From the NCBI GenBank assembly GCA_041844915.1, contig JBGZBY010000102.1, positions 1 to 18,210 of the forward strand: DNA of 18,210 nt. Direction: 5' to 3'. The notes under the pieces are model-generated. The model worked only from the letters and a program-made list of their open reading frames with translations, made no database searches and had not been told where the DNA came from. The position numbers were made by a program, and so were the translations under genes. This stretch comes from W11650 sp041844915 (GTDB lineage: Bacteria > Bacillota > Clostridia > Lachnospirales > Vallitaleaceae). Shown here in pieces: positions 1 through 7,949 of this stretch; within the stretch, counting starts at the first letter, position 1, and each line of letters opens with the position of its first letter.

Positions 1-1
1 T

Positions 2-1837
2 GATGGAATAAATTACAATGAACTAATGGAAACATTTGGTGCCTTTCTGGCGTCAAAGAAGAATTTGCTATCGTTACAAATGAAATCTAAGGCAAATAAG
101 GGAAAAGGTAGATTCTCTTTTATTGCTTTTTCTAATAATGCAGAGTGGCATACTGTGTATAAAGACAACAATGTATATAAAGAATATGATATTACTATGT
201 CAAGTGACAAAAAAGAGGTGATTAATTGTTCGGAACCGCAGTTGTCTGAGCAAAATGCAACTGGAACAGAAGTGAAATTTTTCAATATAAACACATTAAC
301 TGTGGAGAATATGAATTTTGAGGTAATAGAGCCAGCATTACTCAAAGATTTTGCGTGGTTTTTGTATCTATATAAAAACAAAAATGTAGAGATACTAGTT
401 AATGGGGAGAAAATTGATTACGAAAAATATATAAATACTGAGTTGAGTGAAAAAGTCATGGTAACAATTGATGGATATAGGGTTGAGATTAATTTGGTTG
501 TATGGCAGGAATCAATTTCTGAAAAATTCTGTTGTTATTATTTTGATAAAAAAAACATATTGAAAGGAAATCGAACCACGACGTTTAATCATAATACCGT
601 TAATTTTAACCACAGTGTGTTTGTGAAATCAGATTTTTTTGATGATAAAGAAAATGTGATAGATGATCATGAAGATACACAGATTAGCTTGTTTGAGACC
701 CGAAATGAGAAAAAAATTCTGAAAAAAATACATAAAGAAATTCAAAAGCTTATCGAGAAAAAAATTAGCGTATATTTATCAGATAAAGCAGAAGAAGCAG
801 TTGAAGCTATGATAACTGAAAGAAAAACTTTTCCTAAATTTCCAGATGATGTATATGGAAAAATGCGTAAAAATGACTTAAAGAGGGTAACAAAGGAAAT
901 TTTTAAATTGGAACCACTAATTTTTCATAAATTAAAACAAATTCAAGAAAAATCGTTGCTTGGTTTTTTAAATTTGATTTTGAGTTCGGAAGAGAGAGAA
1001 AATGTTTTAACTATAATAGAGCAGATTGTGGAATTATCACCTCAGCAGAGAACTGATTTTTCAATGATATTAAAAAAGACATCTTTGGAAAATATCATTG
1101 ATACTATCAAGTTTATTGAGGATAGGTATAAAGTGATAGAATTATTAAAAAGTATTGTGTATGATTTGACAAAGTTTGCAAATGAACGTGATCATGTGCA
1201 AAAGATTGTAGAAAGACATTTTTGGCTTTTTGGTGAACAGTACAATTTAGCAAGCGCTGATCAGAGAATGCAAAAAACATTGGAGCGGTATAGGAATATT
1301 TTGTATGGAGAAGAGGATGTTACAGCAAAATTGAATTCAGATGCGGAAAATGAACGATGTATGGACATTTTTTTGTGCAATACGCGAAATGTTGAAACGA
1401 CATTTGAAACAACGCTGGAAGAAAATATTGTTGTTGAATTGAAAGCGCCGAGAGTTCTGTTAACGAAAAAAGTATTGCGACAAGTGGAAGATTATATGGA
1501 TTATGTTAGAAGGCAGTCTCAATTCAACAGTGAATTACGGAAATGGAAGTTTATTGCTGTATGTAAAGAAGTAGATGATTATGTTAAAAGCCAATATAAA
1601 GCATTTGAAGATAAAGGAAAAGTTGGGTTGGTACTCCAGGCTGATAATTGTGAAGTATATGCGTTTACTTGGGATGATATATTTAAAAGTTTCGAAATAA
1701 AGCATAAACCGATGCTAGAAAGATTGAAGTATGATAGAGAGCGGGTGGCAAATGAATTAATGGCAGAAGTAAGAGATACTGAAGGGCGAGAAAAAGCGGA
1801 TGCTCTTACAAAAATTGCTGTTGCAAAAGTGCTGTAA
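2..1837 (+). CDS. GHKL/Hsp90-like ATPase fused to Shedu-type PD-(D/E)xK nuclease (5' end outside window)
   Basis: The reading frame is open to the left edge, so the ATG at 26 is not the real start: the codons before it read DGINYNEL, which together with METFG and SK fits the D-x-G region of a GHKL ATPase. KGKGRFSFIAF (residues 26-36, counted from the ATG at 26) resembles the glycine-rich G2 box and GTEVKF a later conserved strand. Residues about 120-215 look like a transducer domain and 230-390 is mostly helical. The C-terminal third has the Shedu (DUF4263) pattern: E396 before HFWLFG, D447 in MDIF, and the E471-x-K473 motif in VVELKAP, followed by RQVEDYMDYV. Shedu proteins are nuclease effectors of anti-phage defence with varied N-terminal sensor domains; the ATPase is inferred to act as sensor or switch. 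Base composition is far more AT-rich than the housekeeping genes, which suggests transfer. Family call fairly sure; defence role inferred. Confidence 0.8.
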   Translation, partial: DGINYNELMETFGAFLASKKNLLSLQMKSKANKGKGRFSFIAFSNNAEWHTVYKDNNVYKEYDITMSSDKKEVINCSEPQLSEQNATGTEVKFFNINTLTVENMNFEVIEPALLKDFAWFLYLYKNKNVEILVNGEKIDYEKYINTELSEKVMVTIDGYRVEINLVVWQESISEKFCCYYFDKKNILKGNRTTTFNHNTVNFNHSVFVKSDFFDDKENVIDDHEDTQISLFETRNEKKILKKIHKEIQKLIEKKISVYLSDKAEEAVEAMITERKTFPKFPDDVYGKMRKNDLKRVTKEIFKLEPLIFHKLKQIQEKSLLGFLNLILSSEERENVLTIIEQIVELSPQQRTDFSMILKKTSLENIIDTIKFIEDRYKVIELLKSIVYDLTKFANERDHVQKIVERHFWLFGEQYNLASADQRMQKTLERYRNILYGEEDVTAKLNSDAENERCMDIFLCNTRNVETTFETTLEENIVVELKAPRVLLTKKVLRQVEDYMDYVRRQSQFNSELRKWKFIAVCKEVDDYVKSQYKAFEDKGKVGLVLQADNCEVYAFTWDDIFKSFEIKHKPMLERLKYDRERVANELMAEVRDTEGREKADALTKIAVAKVL

Positions 1838-1937
1838 AATATTACTTGATAATTCAAAAATTTCTGATTTTTTCTGTTACGCATGTCAATGAAATAAATG
1901 CTGTACAGGCTTGCTTTGTTTACGGTACATTGGGTAG

Positions 1938-2453
1938 CTGGAAATATATGACTACTATGTCAAGAATACAGCGATTACTTTTGAATATGATTCCCCGTCC
2001 ATAAAAGAATTCGGTATTCGTATGATGAAAACTAAGGAGCGCTACCCATATTTGGTGATTCTGAAGGATGGTATTGTTGAAGGCTATGCATATGCCGGAG
2101 CTTTTGTTGACAGGGTGGCCTATGACTGGTCCTGTGAGATAACCATTTATCTTGTTTACAAGTCTCAAAACTGTGGAATGGGGCGCAAACTCTATGAAAC
2201 ATTGGGAAAGGCGCCGAAGGAAATGGGAATTACCAATTTGTATGCCTGTATCGCTTACCCTGAAACGGAAGATGAGTATCTTACTACGAACAGCGCGGAT
2301 TTCCATGCGCATCTTGGCTTTGTCAAGGTGGGGGAATTCCACAGATGCGGGTACAAATTTGAGCGCTGGTATAGTATGATCTGGATGGAGGAGATCATCG
2401 GAAAGCATGAGAACTTGCAGCAACCTATCCGAGATTACCCAGCTTTAGGATGA
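1938..2453 (+). pseudogene. PAT-like GNAT N-acetyltransferase, 5' end lost
   Basis: The frame reads like the phosphinothricin/amino-acid N-acetyltransferase (PAT/Bar-like) branch of the GNAT superfamily, which transfers acetyl from acetyl-CoA to an amino group. The family core is well kept: YDYYVKNTAITFEYD, KTKERYPYLV, an acetyl-CoA-loop-like CGMGRKLYE, NLYACIAYPE, and near the C-terminus HLGFVKVGEFHRCGYKFERWY. Homology starts at 1938, directly after an in-frame TAG at 1935-1937. The first possible ATG in frame is at 2022, which would cut off the conserved LEIYDYYV helix, and it has no Shine-Dalgarno sequence. About 15 N-terminal family residues and the start codon are therefore missing. It lies between an AT-rich defence gene and an IS relic, as expected for a gene broken by rearrangement. 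A shortened active protein from 2022 cannot be fully excluded. Confidence 0.7.
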
Positions 2454-2472
2454 TCACTGCAAATATATTTCC

Positions 2473-2819
2473 TTAGTTGTCAAAAGATTTTGGACTAAAC
2501 CTGCTCTCGTAGTCAGATCCACAAATTTCTTTTGATTTTTTTGAGCTGGTCAATCTGTATGGTTAACTGATCACCCTTTTTTTGCGTACTCCGCTTTCTC
2601 TTCGCGTTCTTCGTTAAGCTTTTCTTCAAGGTTTTTCTCTCGTTTGTCGTCAAACACCATGGAAGCATTGTCGAGAAACTCTTTCTTCCCGTTGCGGAGC
2701 AGGTTAGGCTGGATGTTATTTTCAGCTGCCAGAGTCTTGAGATCTTTCTCTCCCCTGAGCAATTCGATTACAAGGCCTGATTTAAATTTTGCACTAAGAT
2801 TTCTTCTTTGTCTGGACAT
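2473..2819 (-). pseudogene. IS3-family transposase OrfA relic (two frameshifts, no OrfB)
   Basis: The start (MSRQRRNLSAKFKS, with VIELLRGEKDLKTLA and NNIQPNLLRN) is the helix-turn-helix OrfA of an IS3-family element, which binds the IS ends. The frame stops early at 2571-2573. Homology continues in shifted frames: GDQLTIQIDQLKK, then SKEICGSDYESRFSPKSFDN, ending at a TAA (2473-2475). One indel lies near the CCC/T-run at 2574-2583, the other in the T-run at 2536-2542. The usual RNWKKEF is RNGKKEF here, another sign of decay. No orfB sequence follows; the pat-like relic begins almost immediately, so most of the element is deleted. It cannot transpose on its own. Confidence 0.8.
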
Positions 2820-2922
2820 AATTTTGAATCGTCTCTTTCATATTGGTTATAGTATATATCATATTTATTAAAATCAGATTCATTAAAATCTGTCCGAAAA
2901 AGCGTTTTAATTTATGGGTCCA
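2820..2922 (-). mobile_element. Probable outer end of the IS3-family relic
   Basis: Upstream of orfA, read on the - strand, the sequence begins TGGACCCATAAATTAAAACG at 2922, which has the TG-type terminus expected of IS3-family elements and sits about 100 bp before the orfA start. The matching right end is absent because the element is truncated near 2465, so the inverted repeat cannot be tested within the window. Confidence 0.4.
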
Positions 2923-2974
2923 TTATAGAACAGGGATATTTCAAGAAAAGATCCTGCTGCACGACAAAATAGGA

Positions 2975-3003
2975 TTGACATGGTGCATAGCTTGACATAT
3001 ACT
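2975..3003 (+). promoter_or_regulatory. Near-consensus sigma-A promoter
   Basis: TTGACA (2975-2980), exactly 17 bp spacing, then TATACT (2998-3003). A second TTGACA at 2992-2997 lies inside the spacer. The predicted transcript start is near 3010 and would serve the small ORF at 3038 and the HAD gene at 3248. It lies just outside the IS relic's end. Confidence 0.7.
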
Positions 3004-3037
3004 ATTGCCAGATTAGAAATGTCAGGGAGTTAAATCC

Positions 3038-3175
3038 TTGGTGAAGAAGATAATTGTACCTGACGAGGCATTGAAAAGAATCGGGAGGCCGGGAAAAGAA
3101 AATGCCGATCTGATGCAATGCCTAAAAAAGGCCTGTGGCAGACAGTGGCATAGTGCTAAATGGATCAGCCTATAA
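3038..3175 (+). CDS. Small unknown ORF (45 aa) behind a strong promoter
   Basis: I do not recognise this protein. A TTG start at 3038 has an AGGGAG ribosome binding site at 3024-3029 with 8 bp spacing; GTG at 3041 is the alternative start with poorer spacing. The product is short and basic: KKIIVPDEALKRIGRPGKEN, then a helix-like segment with two cysteines, ending KWISL. There is no signal peptide or membrane segment. It follows the near-consensus promoter by about 35 bp and lies 72 bp before the HAD gene. It may be a real small protein, a leader ORF, or the start of a gene lost in the rearrangements to the left. Supported by signals only. Confidence 0.35.
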   Translation: MVKKIIVPDEALKRIGRPGKENADLMQCLKKACGRQWHSAKWISL

Positions 3176-3247
3176 TGGGATGTTTGCTATGTCCGCCAAG
3201 CTGCTGTTTGCTTTAAAAGGCGCAGGTGCATATCGTAGGAGGAATAT

Positions 3248-3922
3248 ATGAAAAAATACAAACTGATTATTTTTGATTTGGACGGCACGCTGCTGGATTC
3301 GCTGGGAGGGATTGGAGCGGCGATGAATGCGGTGCTGGCAAAGCATGGCTATCCCCTGCACACCAAAGAGGAATATCAATATTTTGTGGGGAACGGCTTG
3401 AAGAAGCTGGCAGAAAGAGCGTTACCGAAAGAGGTTTTTGCCGCCGAGGGGATTCATCCCTATTATGAAGAATTGGTCAAAGCCTATGAAATATATTACA
3501 GTGAAGATTTACGTCTGTATCCGGGAATTGCCGGTCTGCTGGATGCTTTGAAGGAAGCGGGATATCTTATGGCAATCAATTCCAATAAGATTGATTATAT
3601 GGTTAAAAAAATCGCGGCCGATTATTATGCAGAGTGGGAATTTGCGGCGGTCATCGGAGCTGGAGAGGAATTTCCGATTAAGCCGAATCCGGCAGGCGTG
3701 GAGAAAATTTTAGCGATAGCCGGTGTTCGGCAGGAGGAAGCCCTGTATGTCGGCGATACTGAGGTGGATATAGAAACAGCCCGAAACGCTGGCCTTGACA
3801 GCGCCTTTGTCAGTTGGGGCTTTCGCCGTTTGGAGGAAGTGCCGACGGAGGGCATTACTTATATTATTCACCGCCCCGAGCAGCTGGCAGAACTTTTAAA
3901 ATCGGAAACCACGGAAAAATAA
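3248..3922 (+). CDS. gph: HAD-family phosphatase, phosphoglycolate phosphatase-like
   Basis: This is a 224-aa haloacid dehalogenase superfamily hydrolase. Motif I is FDLDGTLLDS with nucleophile D10 and general acid/base D12; motif II is the serine in INSNK; motif III lysine is K145 in IKPNP; motif IV is GDTEVD with Mg2+-binding D170 and D174. A helical cap lies between motifs I and II (residues about 18-85), as in the phosphoglycolate phosphatase/PGMB branch. Members remove phosphate from 2-phosphoglycolate or other small phosphorylated metabolites in the cytoplasm; the exact substrate cannot be told from sequence. The start is fixed by AGGAGG at 3237-3242, 5 bp before the ATG. The last codons (SETTEK plus stop) recur 210 bp downstream. 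The symbol denotes the family, not a proven substrate. Confidence 0.85.
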   Translation: MKKYKLIIFDLDGTLLDSLGGIGAAMNAVLAKHGYPLHTKEEYQYFVGNGLKKLAERALPKEVFAAEGIHPYYEELVKAYEIYYSEDLRLYPGIAGLLDALKEAGYLMAINSNKIDYMVKKIAADYYAEWEFAAVIGAGEEFPIKPNPAGVEKILAIAGVRQEEALYVGDTEVDIETARNAGLDSAFVSWGFRRLEEVPTEGITYIIHRPEQLAELLKSETTEK

Positions 3923-3956
3923 GCCCGGCAGGCAGGCGAAAAGCAAGAGCGGAAAA
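3901..3956 (+). repeat. Tail repeat of the HAD gene, copy 1
   Basis: This stretch covers the last codons and stop of the HAD gene plus about 34 bp after it (ATCGGAAACCACGG ... GCAAGAGCGGAAAA). It matches 4111-4166 with three substitutions over 56 bp. Confidence 0.85.
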
Positions 3957-4110
3957 TTCTCAAGCCGCTGGTGTGCGTCCTGTTCCGAGAATTGGCAAAA
4001 CTCTTTCAATGCGAAGGAGCAATGGGAACGGAGCGCCGGAGGGCCGGAAAATCAAAAAAGCCCAAAGAGCCGGAAAAGCCGTAAGGTGGAAAAACAAAAG
4101 AATTAGAGGA

Positions 4111-4166
4111 ATCGGAAACCGCGGAAAAATAAGCCCGGCAGGCAGGCGAAAGGCAAGGGCGGAAAA
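4111..4166 (+). repeat. Tail repeat of the HAD gene, copy 2 (non-coding)
   Basis: A second copy of 3901-3956, offset by 210 bp. It would still read ELEESETAEK plus stop, compared with LLKSETTEK in the gene, but has no gene in front of it. The purine-rich 3957-4110 between the copies holds no recognisable gene; the whole 3923-4263 gap shows nothing else except this repeat. Confidence 0.85.
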
Positions 4167-4263
4167 GCCGAGAAATTAAGAAATTTTAAAATGGCCAGCA
4201 GCCTGCGCAATGCAGGGAAAAGGCCGAGGAAGACAAATAGAAAAAGAAAGGAAGGTCAAGACT

Positions 4264-4740
4264 ATGACTGGGGCAAAGAAAATAGACAGGGAAGAAATGG
4301 AAGAAAATGTCAAGGTCAGTATTTTCGGGATGCAGGAGGCAATGAATGGAGATACTTTGGAAATGATAACGACGGGTCAATATGAGGAAAAAGACGGGAA
4401 GCTGTATTTATCGTATTTTGACAATATGCTGGACGAAAACCATCCAATCAAGACCTTGATTGAAGCGGATGCAGATCTTGTATCCATCATTCGCTATGGC
4501 AATAAAAATTCCCATTTGCTGTTTGAAAAAGGAGTATCGCATATTGTGCCATATGAAACGCCGTTCGGACAGCTGGAAATGATCAGTCATACCAAGGACG
4601 TAAGTCTGACGCCGCTGGAAGGGGGCTTTGATTTAAAAATCGACTATCAGCTGGAGCTGAATCGTGCCAATATAGGAAGAAATCAGCTGCATGTGGTAGC
4701 GACTCCGCTCAAAAGGGAGATAGAGGGAGGCATGGAATAA
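4264..4740 (+). CDS. DUF1934 (YwiB-like) beta-barrel protein
   Basis: A 158-aa cytoplasmic protein resembling the DUF1934/YwiB family, which has a small calycin-like beta-barrel fold and no firmly established function. Family features seen: an N-terminal VKVSIFGMQ strand, TTGQYEEKDGKLYLSYFDN, IRYGNKNSHLLFEKG, a GQLEMISHTKDVSL segment, and a C-terminal FDLKIDYQLELN strand. There is no signal peptide. The ATG at 4264 is preferred because AGGAAGG lies 8 bp upstream and the homology starts soon after; an in-frame ATG at 4210 would add 18 basic residues without family similarity. The gene lies between the HAD gene and the SLH genes, with a 200-bp gap to the latter. Confidence 0.75.
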   Translation: MTGAKKIDREEMEENVKVSIFGMQEAMNGDTLEMITTGQYEEKDGKLYLSYFDNMLDENHPIKTLIEADADLVSIIRYGNKNSHLLFEKGVSHIVPYETPFGQLEMISHTKDVSLTPLEGGFDLKIDYQLELNRANIGRNQLHVVATPLKREIEGGME

Positions 4741-4753
4741 ACAGCCGCAGGAG

Positions 4754-4782
4754 GCCGCCGGCAAGGCTTTTTAGGCGGCTTT
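4754..4782 (+). terminator. Weak hairpin after the DUF1934 gene
   Basis: GCCGCC (4754-4759) pairs with GGCGGC (4774-4779), followed only by TTT. It lies 14 bp after the stop codon. The short U-tract makes it at best a weak terminator. Confidence 0.3.
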
Positions 4783-4940
4783 GCCCTGCCGAAAGTTGTG
4801 GGCTTGTAAGCAATGGAGCAAGGACTTAGCAGAATTTTGGGAAAAGCCTTTAGAAAAAAATAAATTTAGCCGAAATAATAAAGAAGGGTTTTTGCTCGAA
4901 GTATGGCAAAGACGGAAAATGGACTGCGGGAGGAAAAGAA

Positions 4941-7937
4941 GTGAAGCAAGAAAAAAAACCGATAGTTTTTAGAATGATAGCCTTTTTGCTGTGCTGGATA
5001 CTGGTATGGCAATCCGCTGAAGCGGCGATCAGTGAAGACCAGGGGATTGTTTCCGATCCGGTCAGTGCAGTTTATCGAGGGCAAATGTTGGGTGATACGA
5101 TTCGCCGAAATCTGAATTTTACTGATTTGCCGGCGAATCACTGGGCGAAGGAGGCCGTTTCCCGCTTGGGCGCGCTGGGCATTGTTCAGGGCTATTCCGA
5201 GGGAGGCAGCTATTACTACCGTCCGAATCAAAGAGTCAGCAAAGAAGAAGCTTTGGCGCTGCTGCTGCGGGCAATCGGCAAGGAAGCGGATGCTAAAAAG
5301 GCCGCTGAAAGGATTGAAGCTGGAGAAAATGCACAAAGCAATCTGACTTTCTGGTCGAAGGGATATTTGACGGTGGCGCGGCAACTGGGGGCAATCACGC
5401 AGGAGCAGCTAAACGACGCTTTGTCGGAGGATCAGGCGGCGCTTTTGCCGAATGAAAACTTCCGTCGTCTGGACTCGGCGACGCGAGAGGAGGTGGCGGC
5501 TTGGCTGGTAATTTTGGCGGCGGCGGCAGGTTCGACGGAGCTGACGCCCCAGTATGAGAATCAGGCGATTTTTCGCTACAGCGATTGGCAGGCGATTGAT
5601 GCAAAATATCTTCCTTATGTAGAAATGGTCACAAAGGCCGGTATTATGCGGGGGGCAGGCAATGCCTTTGCTCCGAAACAGGGAATTACCAGAGCAGAGC
5701 TTGCTCAAACGATCCGCAACATGGGACAAAGTCTTTATCGACTGCGCAATATCAGCCTGCGAAACGGCTATATCGGTCATATCGAGGATGCTACGACCTT
5801 GAACAATCAGGCCTCTCGCAAGGAAAGAAACTATCTGGTGCGCAATCAAAGCGGGCAGGTTGACCAATGGATTTATGCCGAGGAAATTAACAGCGATAAC
5901 ATAAAAACCAGTCTTTCGGCTCCGGTGCTGTGGCAGGGCAATCTTACTACCCTCCTAGCACTGAAGGAGGGCGATAAGGTCGAATATTTGGTGAATGATC
6001 AGGGCGAGCTGCTTTATGTTAATGCCGCGGAGCCGGATAAGCCTTATTCCTTCTCCGGAAGCTTGCAGCCCTTTACTGATTTGGCAAACGGCCAGATTAC
6101 GCTCAAGGACGGCGAGGACAGCTACCACTTTACCATGACTCCCAGCTTATATCGGTTAAATCCTGCTCAGGTGGCGCTGCGCATTCAGTACAATGATCGC
6201 TTTGTGCCGCTAGCCCAGCTTCCCTATAGTCATCGGGTGACAGTGACGGTCAAGGACAAGCTGGTAACGGAAATCTTTTATGAGGGGGATATTATCCGCA
6301 CCAACGAGATCAGCGGTTTGATTAAAGACATTCAGCCGGAGTTTAAATATCTGGTGATTGAAACATGGGATGGCAAGCTTTTGACCAAGAAATATCAGCT
6401 TTCAGCGCTGGTGGTGGAAAAGCGCCCCTATTATGAAAACAATGTCAATACCGGTTATTTTGACGAATTGTTCCGGCATTATCGCTTTGATCCCTATGAT
6501 GGCAGAGTAGAGGATTTGGAGATTGGCGATATCGTACATGCGCTTTTATCGGAGGAGGATGCGGAATACATTACCCGTATTTCTGCCAGCACCAATTATG
6601 TTGCCGATTTTGGTCAGATCACCGATATTCGCGAGCATGGCGACGGCGGTTCGCAGATTACGATTCGCCGACCGGATCAGTCGGTCAATACCTATAAGGT
6701 AGCGCCTTTGGCGGGCGTATTTTATGGAGAGGAGCGGAGCAGTCTAGCTGCGCTGAGAGCAGGGCAAACGGTCAAGCTCTTGATCAATCAGGCGGTAATC
6801 AGTCCCGGAACCTTAAAGGAAACGGTAAAGGAGATTGTAGTTGATAAACTGGGCAATCGGGTTGCCAATATTTATAAGGGTAATATTGGACTGCTAAATC
6901 AGGCGCAGAAGCAGCTGACGCTGAATCATTCCTATCGTTTGCAGTACAGCCGCTGGGACGATTATCAGGCCAGTCGCGTTTTTCAGCAAAATGAACAGAC
7001 CAAGTATTATTATAACGGGCAGCGAGTAACGGCGGATTATGTGCGCAAATTCCTTTATTCGCAAGATATGATCGGCTATGCGGTGACTACGGATTTTTAT
7101 TCCGGTGAAATTTTGGATACCCTGAGCTTTCGGGATAGTCGGGAAACGATGCTGACCAGAGAGCGGATTGAAGCAGTGCGAGATAACAGTAGCTTCCGCT
7201 TGGAGGATCGGACGGGACTGATTCAGGCGGACGAGGGTACCATTATTTTGAAGGACGAGCATGTGGTCAGTTTTGGGAGCCTGCTGCCGCCGGATTATGC
7301 CAGAGTTATCCTGAACGGAGAAAATAAGGCGGCACTGATAGAGGTTGCGCCGGAGCCGGGCAATGACAGTCTGCAAATATTCCGCGGTAGAATTGCCAAA
7401 ATCGACGAACTCAAAAGCTTTAAGCTACAGTCGAATGCCGCTTTAAAGGGGATGAACTGGATTTATTCGCCGATTAAGCGAGAGTTTGAAATGGATCACA
7501 ATACCCGCATTTATTCGGGAGAGGGCTTTATTTCACAGTCGAATTTCCTGTCCTATTCGGAAATCAGCCACACCAATAAGGTCTATAATATTATTTCCGA
7601 TGGAACAAAGGCGAAATATGTACTGGATCAGCCGTATTTGCAGGAGGGTGTCAAGGGAACAATCTATGCCGTAGACGGCGACAGCATCAAGATCAAGGAT
7701 GTATTCGTCTATCAGAGAGGGCAGAAGAAATGGGTGCCTTTAAGCCTCAGCAATAGCTATGCGGTTCTGACCGTGCATCCGACCGCGCTCTTTTTCCGGG
7801 AAAATAAAATAGTGGAGCGGTCAAGCCTGAAGGTTGGCGAGGTCATTCGGGCGATGACGACAGAGGACTTGGTCAAAAGCTTAAAGGACAATGCCGATCG
7901 CAGCGCCGAGGGCTACTTGTTCTTTGTTGAGCAATAG
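4941..7937 (+). CDS. Secreted SLH-domain protein with N-terminal S-layer anchors and a beta-module array
   Basis: A 998-aa exported cell-surface protein. The GTG start at 4941 has GGAGG at 4930-4934, 6-7 bp away. Residues 1-28 form a signal peptide: basic start, hydrophobic MIAFLLCWILVW core, AEA before the likely cleavage site. Three S-layer homology segments follow: about 60-113 (FTDLPANHWAKEAV), 137-195 (degenerate) and 210-262 (YSDW ... ITRAELAQTI). SLH triplets bind pyruvylated secondary cell-wall polymer. The remaining about 730 residues hold repeated beta-rich modules that each begin with a glycine-hydrophobic motif (GYIGHIED, SGLIKDIQ, FGQITDIR, KGNIGLLN, TGLIQADE, RGRIAKID, KGTIYAVD), several followed by a turn such as LKEGD, LEIGD, LRAGQ or LKVGE. 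No enzyme motif was recognised; a structural or adhesive surface role is inferred. It is probably co-transcribed with the next gene, 12 bp downstream. Confidence 0.85.
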   Translation: MKQEKKPIVFRMIAFLLCWILVWQSAEAAISEDQGIVSDPVSAVYRGQMLGDTIRRNLNFTDLPANHWAKEAVSRLGALGIVQGYSEGGSYYYRPNQRVSKEEALALLLRAIGKEADAKKAAERIEAGENAQSNLTFWSKGYLTVARQLGAITQEQLNDALSEDQAALLPNENFRRLDSATREEVAAWLVILAAAAGSTELTPQYENQAIFRYSDWQAIDAKYLPYVEMVTKAGIMRGAGNAFAPKQGITRAELAQTIRNMGQSLYRLRNISLRNGYIGHIEDATTLNNQASRKERNYLVRNQSGQVDQWIYAEEINSDNIKTSLSAPVLWQGNLTTLLALKEGDKVEYLVNDQGELLYVNAAEPDKPYSFSGSLQPFTDLANGQITLKDGEDSYHFTMTPSLYRLNPAQVALRIQYNDRFVPLAQLPYSHRVTVTVKDKLVTEIFYEGDIIRTNEISGLIKDIQPEFKYLVIETWDGKLLTKKYQLSALVVEKRPYYENNVNTGYFDELFRHYRFDPYDGRVEDLEIGDIVHALLSEEDAEYITRISASTNYVADFGQITDIREHGDGGSQITIRRPDQSVNTYKVAPLAGVFYGEERSSLAALRAGQTVKLLINQAVISPGTLKETVKEIVVDKLGNRVANIYKGNIGLLNQAQKQLTLNHSYRLQYSRWDDYQASRVFQQNEQTKYYYNGQRVTADYVRKFLYSQDMIGYAVTTDFYSGEILDTLSFRDSRETMLTRERIEAVRDNSSFRLEDRTGLIQADEGTIILKDEHVVSFGSLLPPDYARVILNGENKAALIEVAPEPGNDSLQIFRGRIAKIDELKSFKLQSNAALKGMNWIYSPIKREFEMDHNTRIYSGEGFISQSNFLSYSEISHTNKVYNIISDGTKAKYVLDQPYLQEGVKGTIYAVDGDSIKIKDVFVYQRGQKKWVPLSLSNSYAVLTVHPTALFFRENKIVERSSLKVGEVIRAMTTEDLVKSLKDNADRSAEGYLFFVEQ

Positions 7938-7949
7938 AAGGGAGCCGAT

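Noticed and set aside
26..28. ATG at 26 as the start of the ATPase-nuclease gene
   Set aside because: The frame is open to the window edge and the codons before it fit the ATPase family, so the true start lies outside.
2571..2590. Programmed frameshift of an IS3 element at the A7-G3 run
   Set aside because: The frameshift lies within OrfA rather than at an OrfA-OrfB overlap, a second indel follows, and no OrfB exists here.
2867..2892. Short direct repeat ATTAAAATC near the IS end as a target duplication
   Set aside because: Both copies lie inside the element's presumed end, not on its two sides.
3814..4179. 121-aa frame with a repeated peptide (GKISPAGRRKARAE twice)
   Set aside because: The repeat is the out-of-frame reading of the duplicated HAD tail; no ribosome binding site and the frame lies inside the HAD gene at its start.
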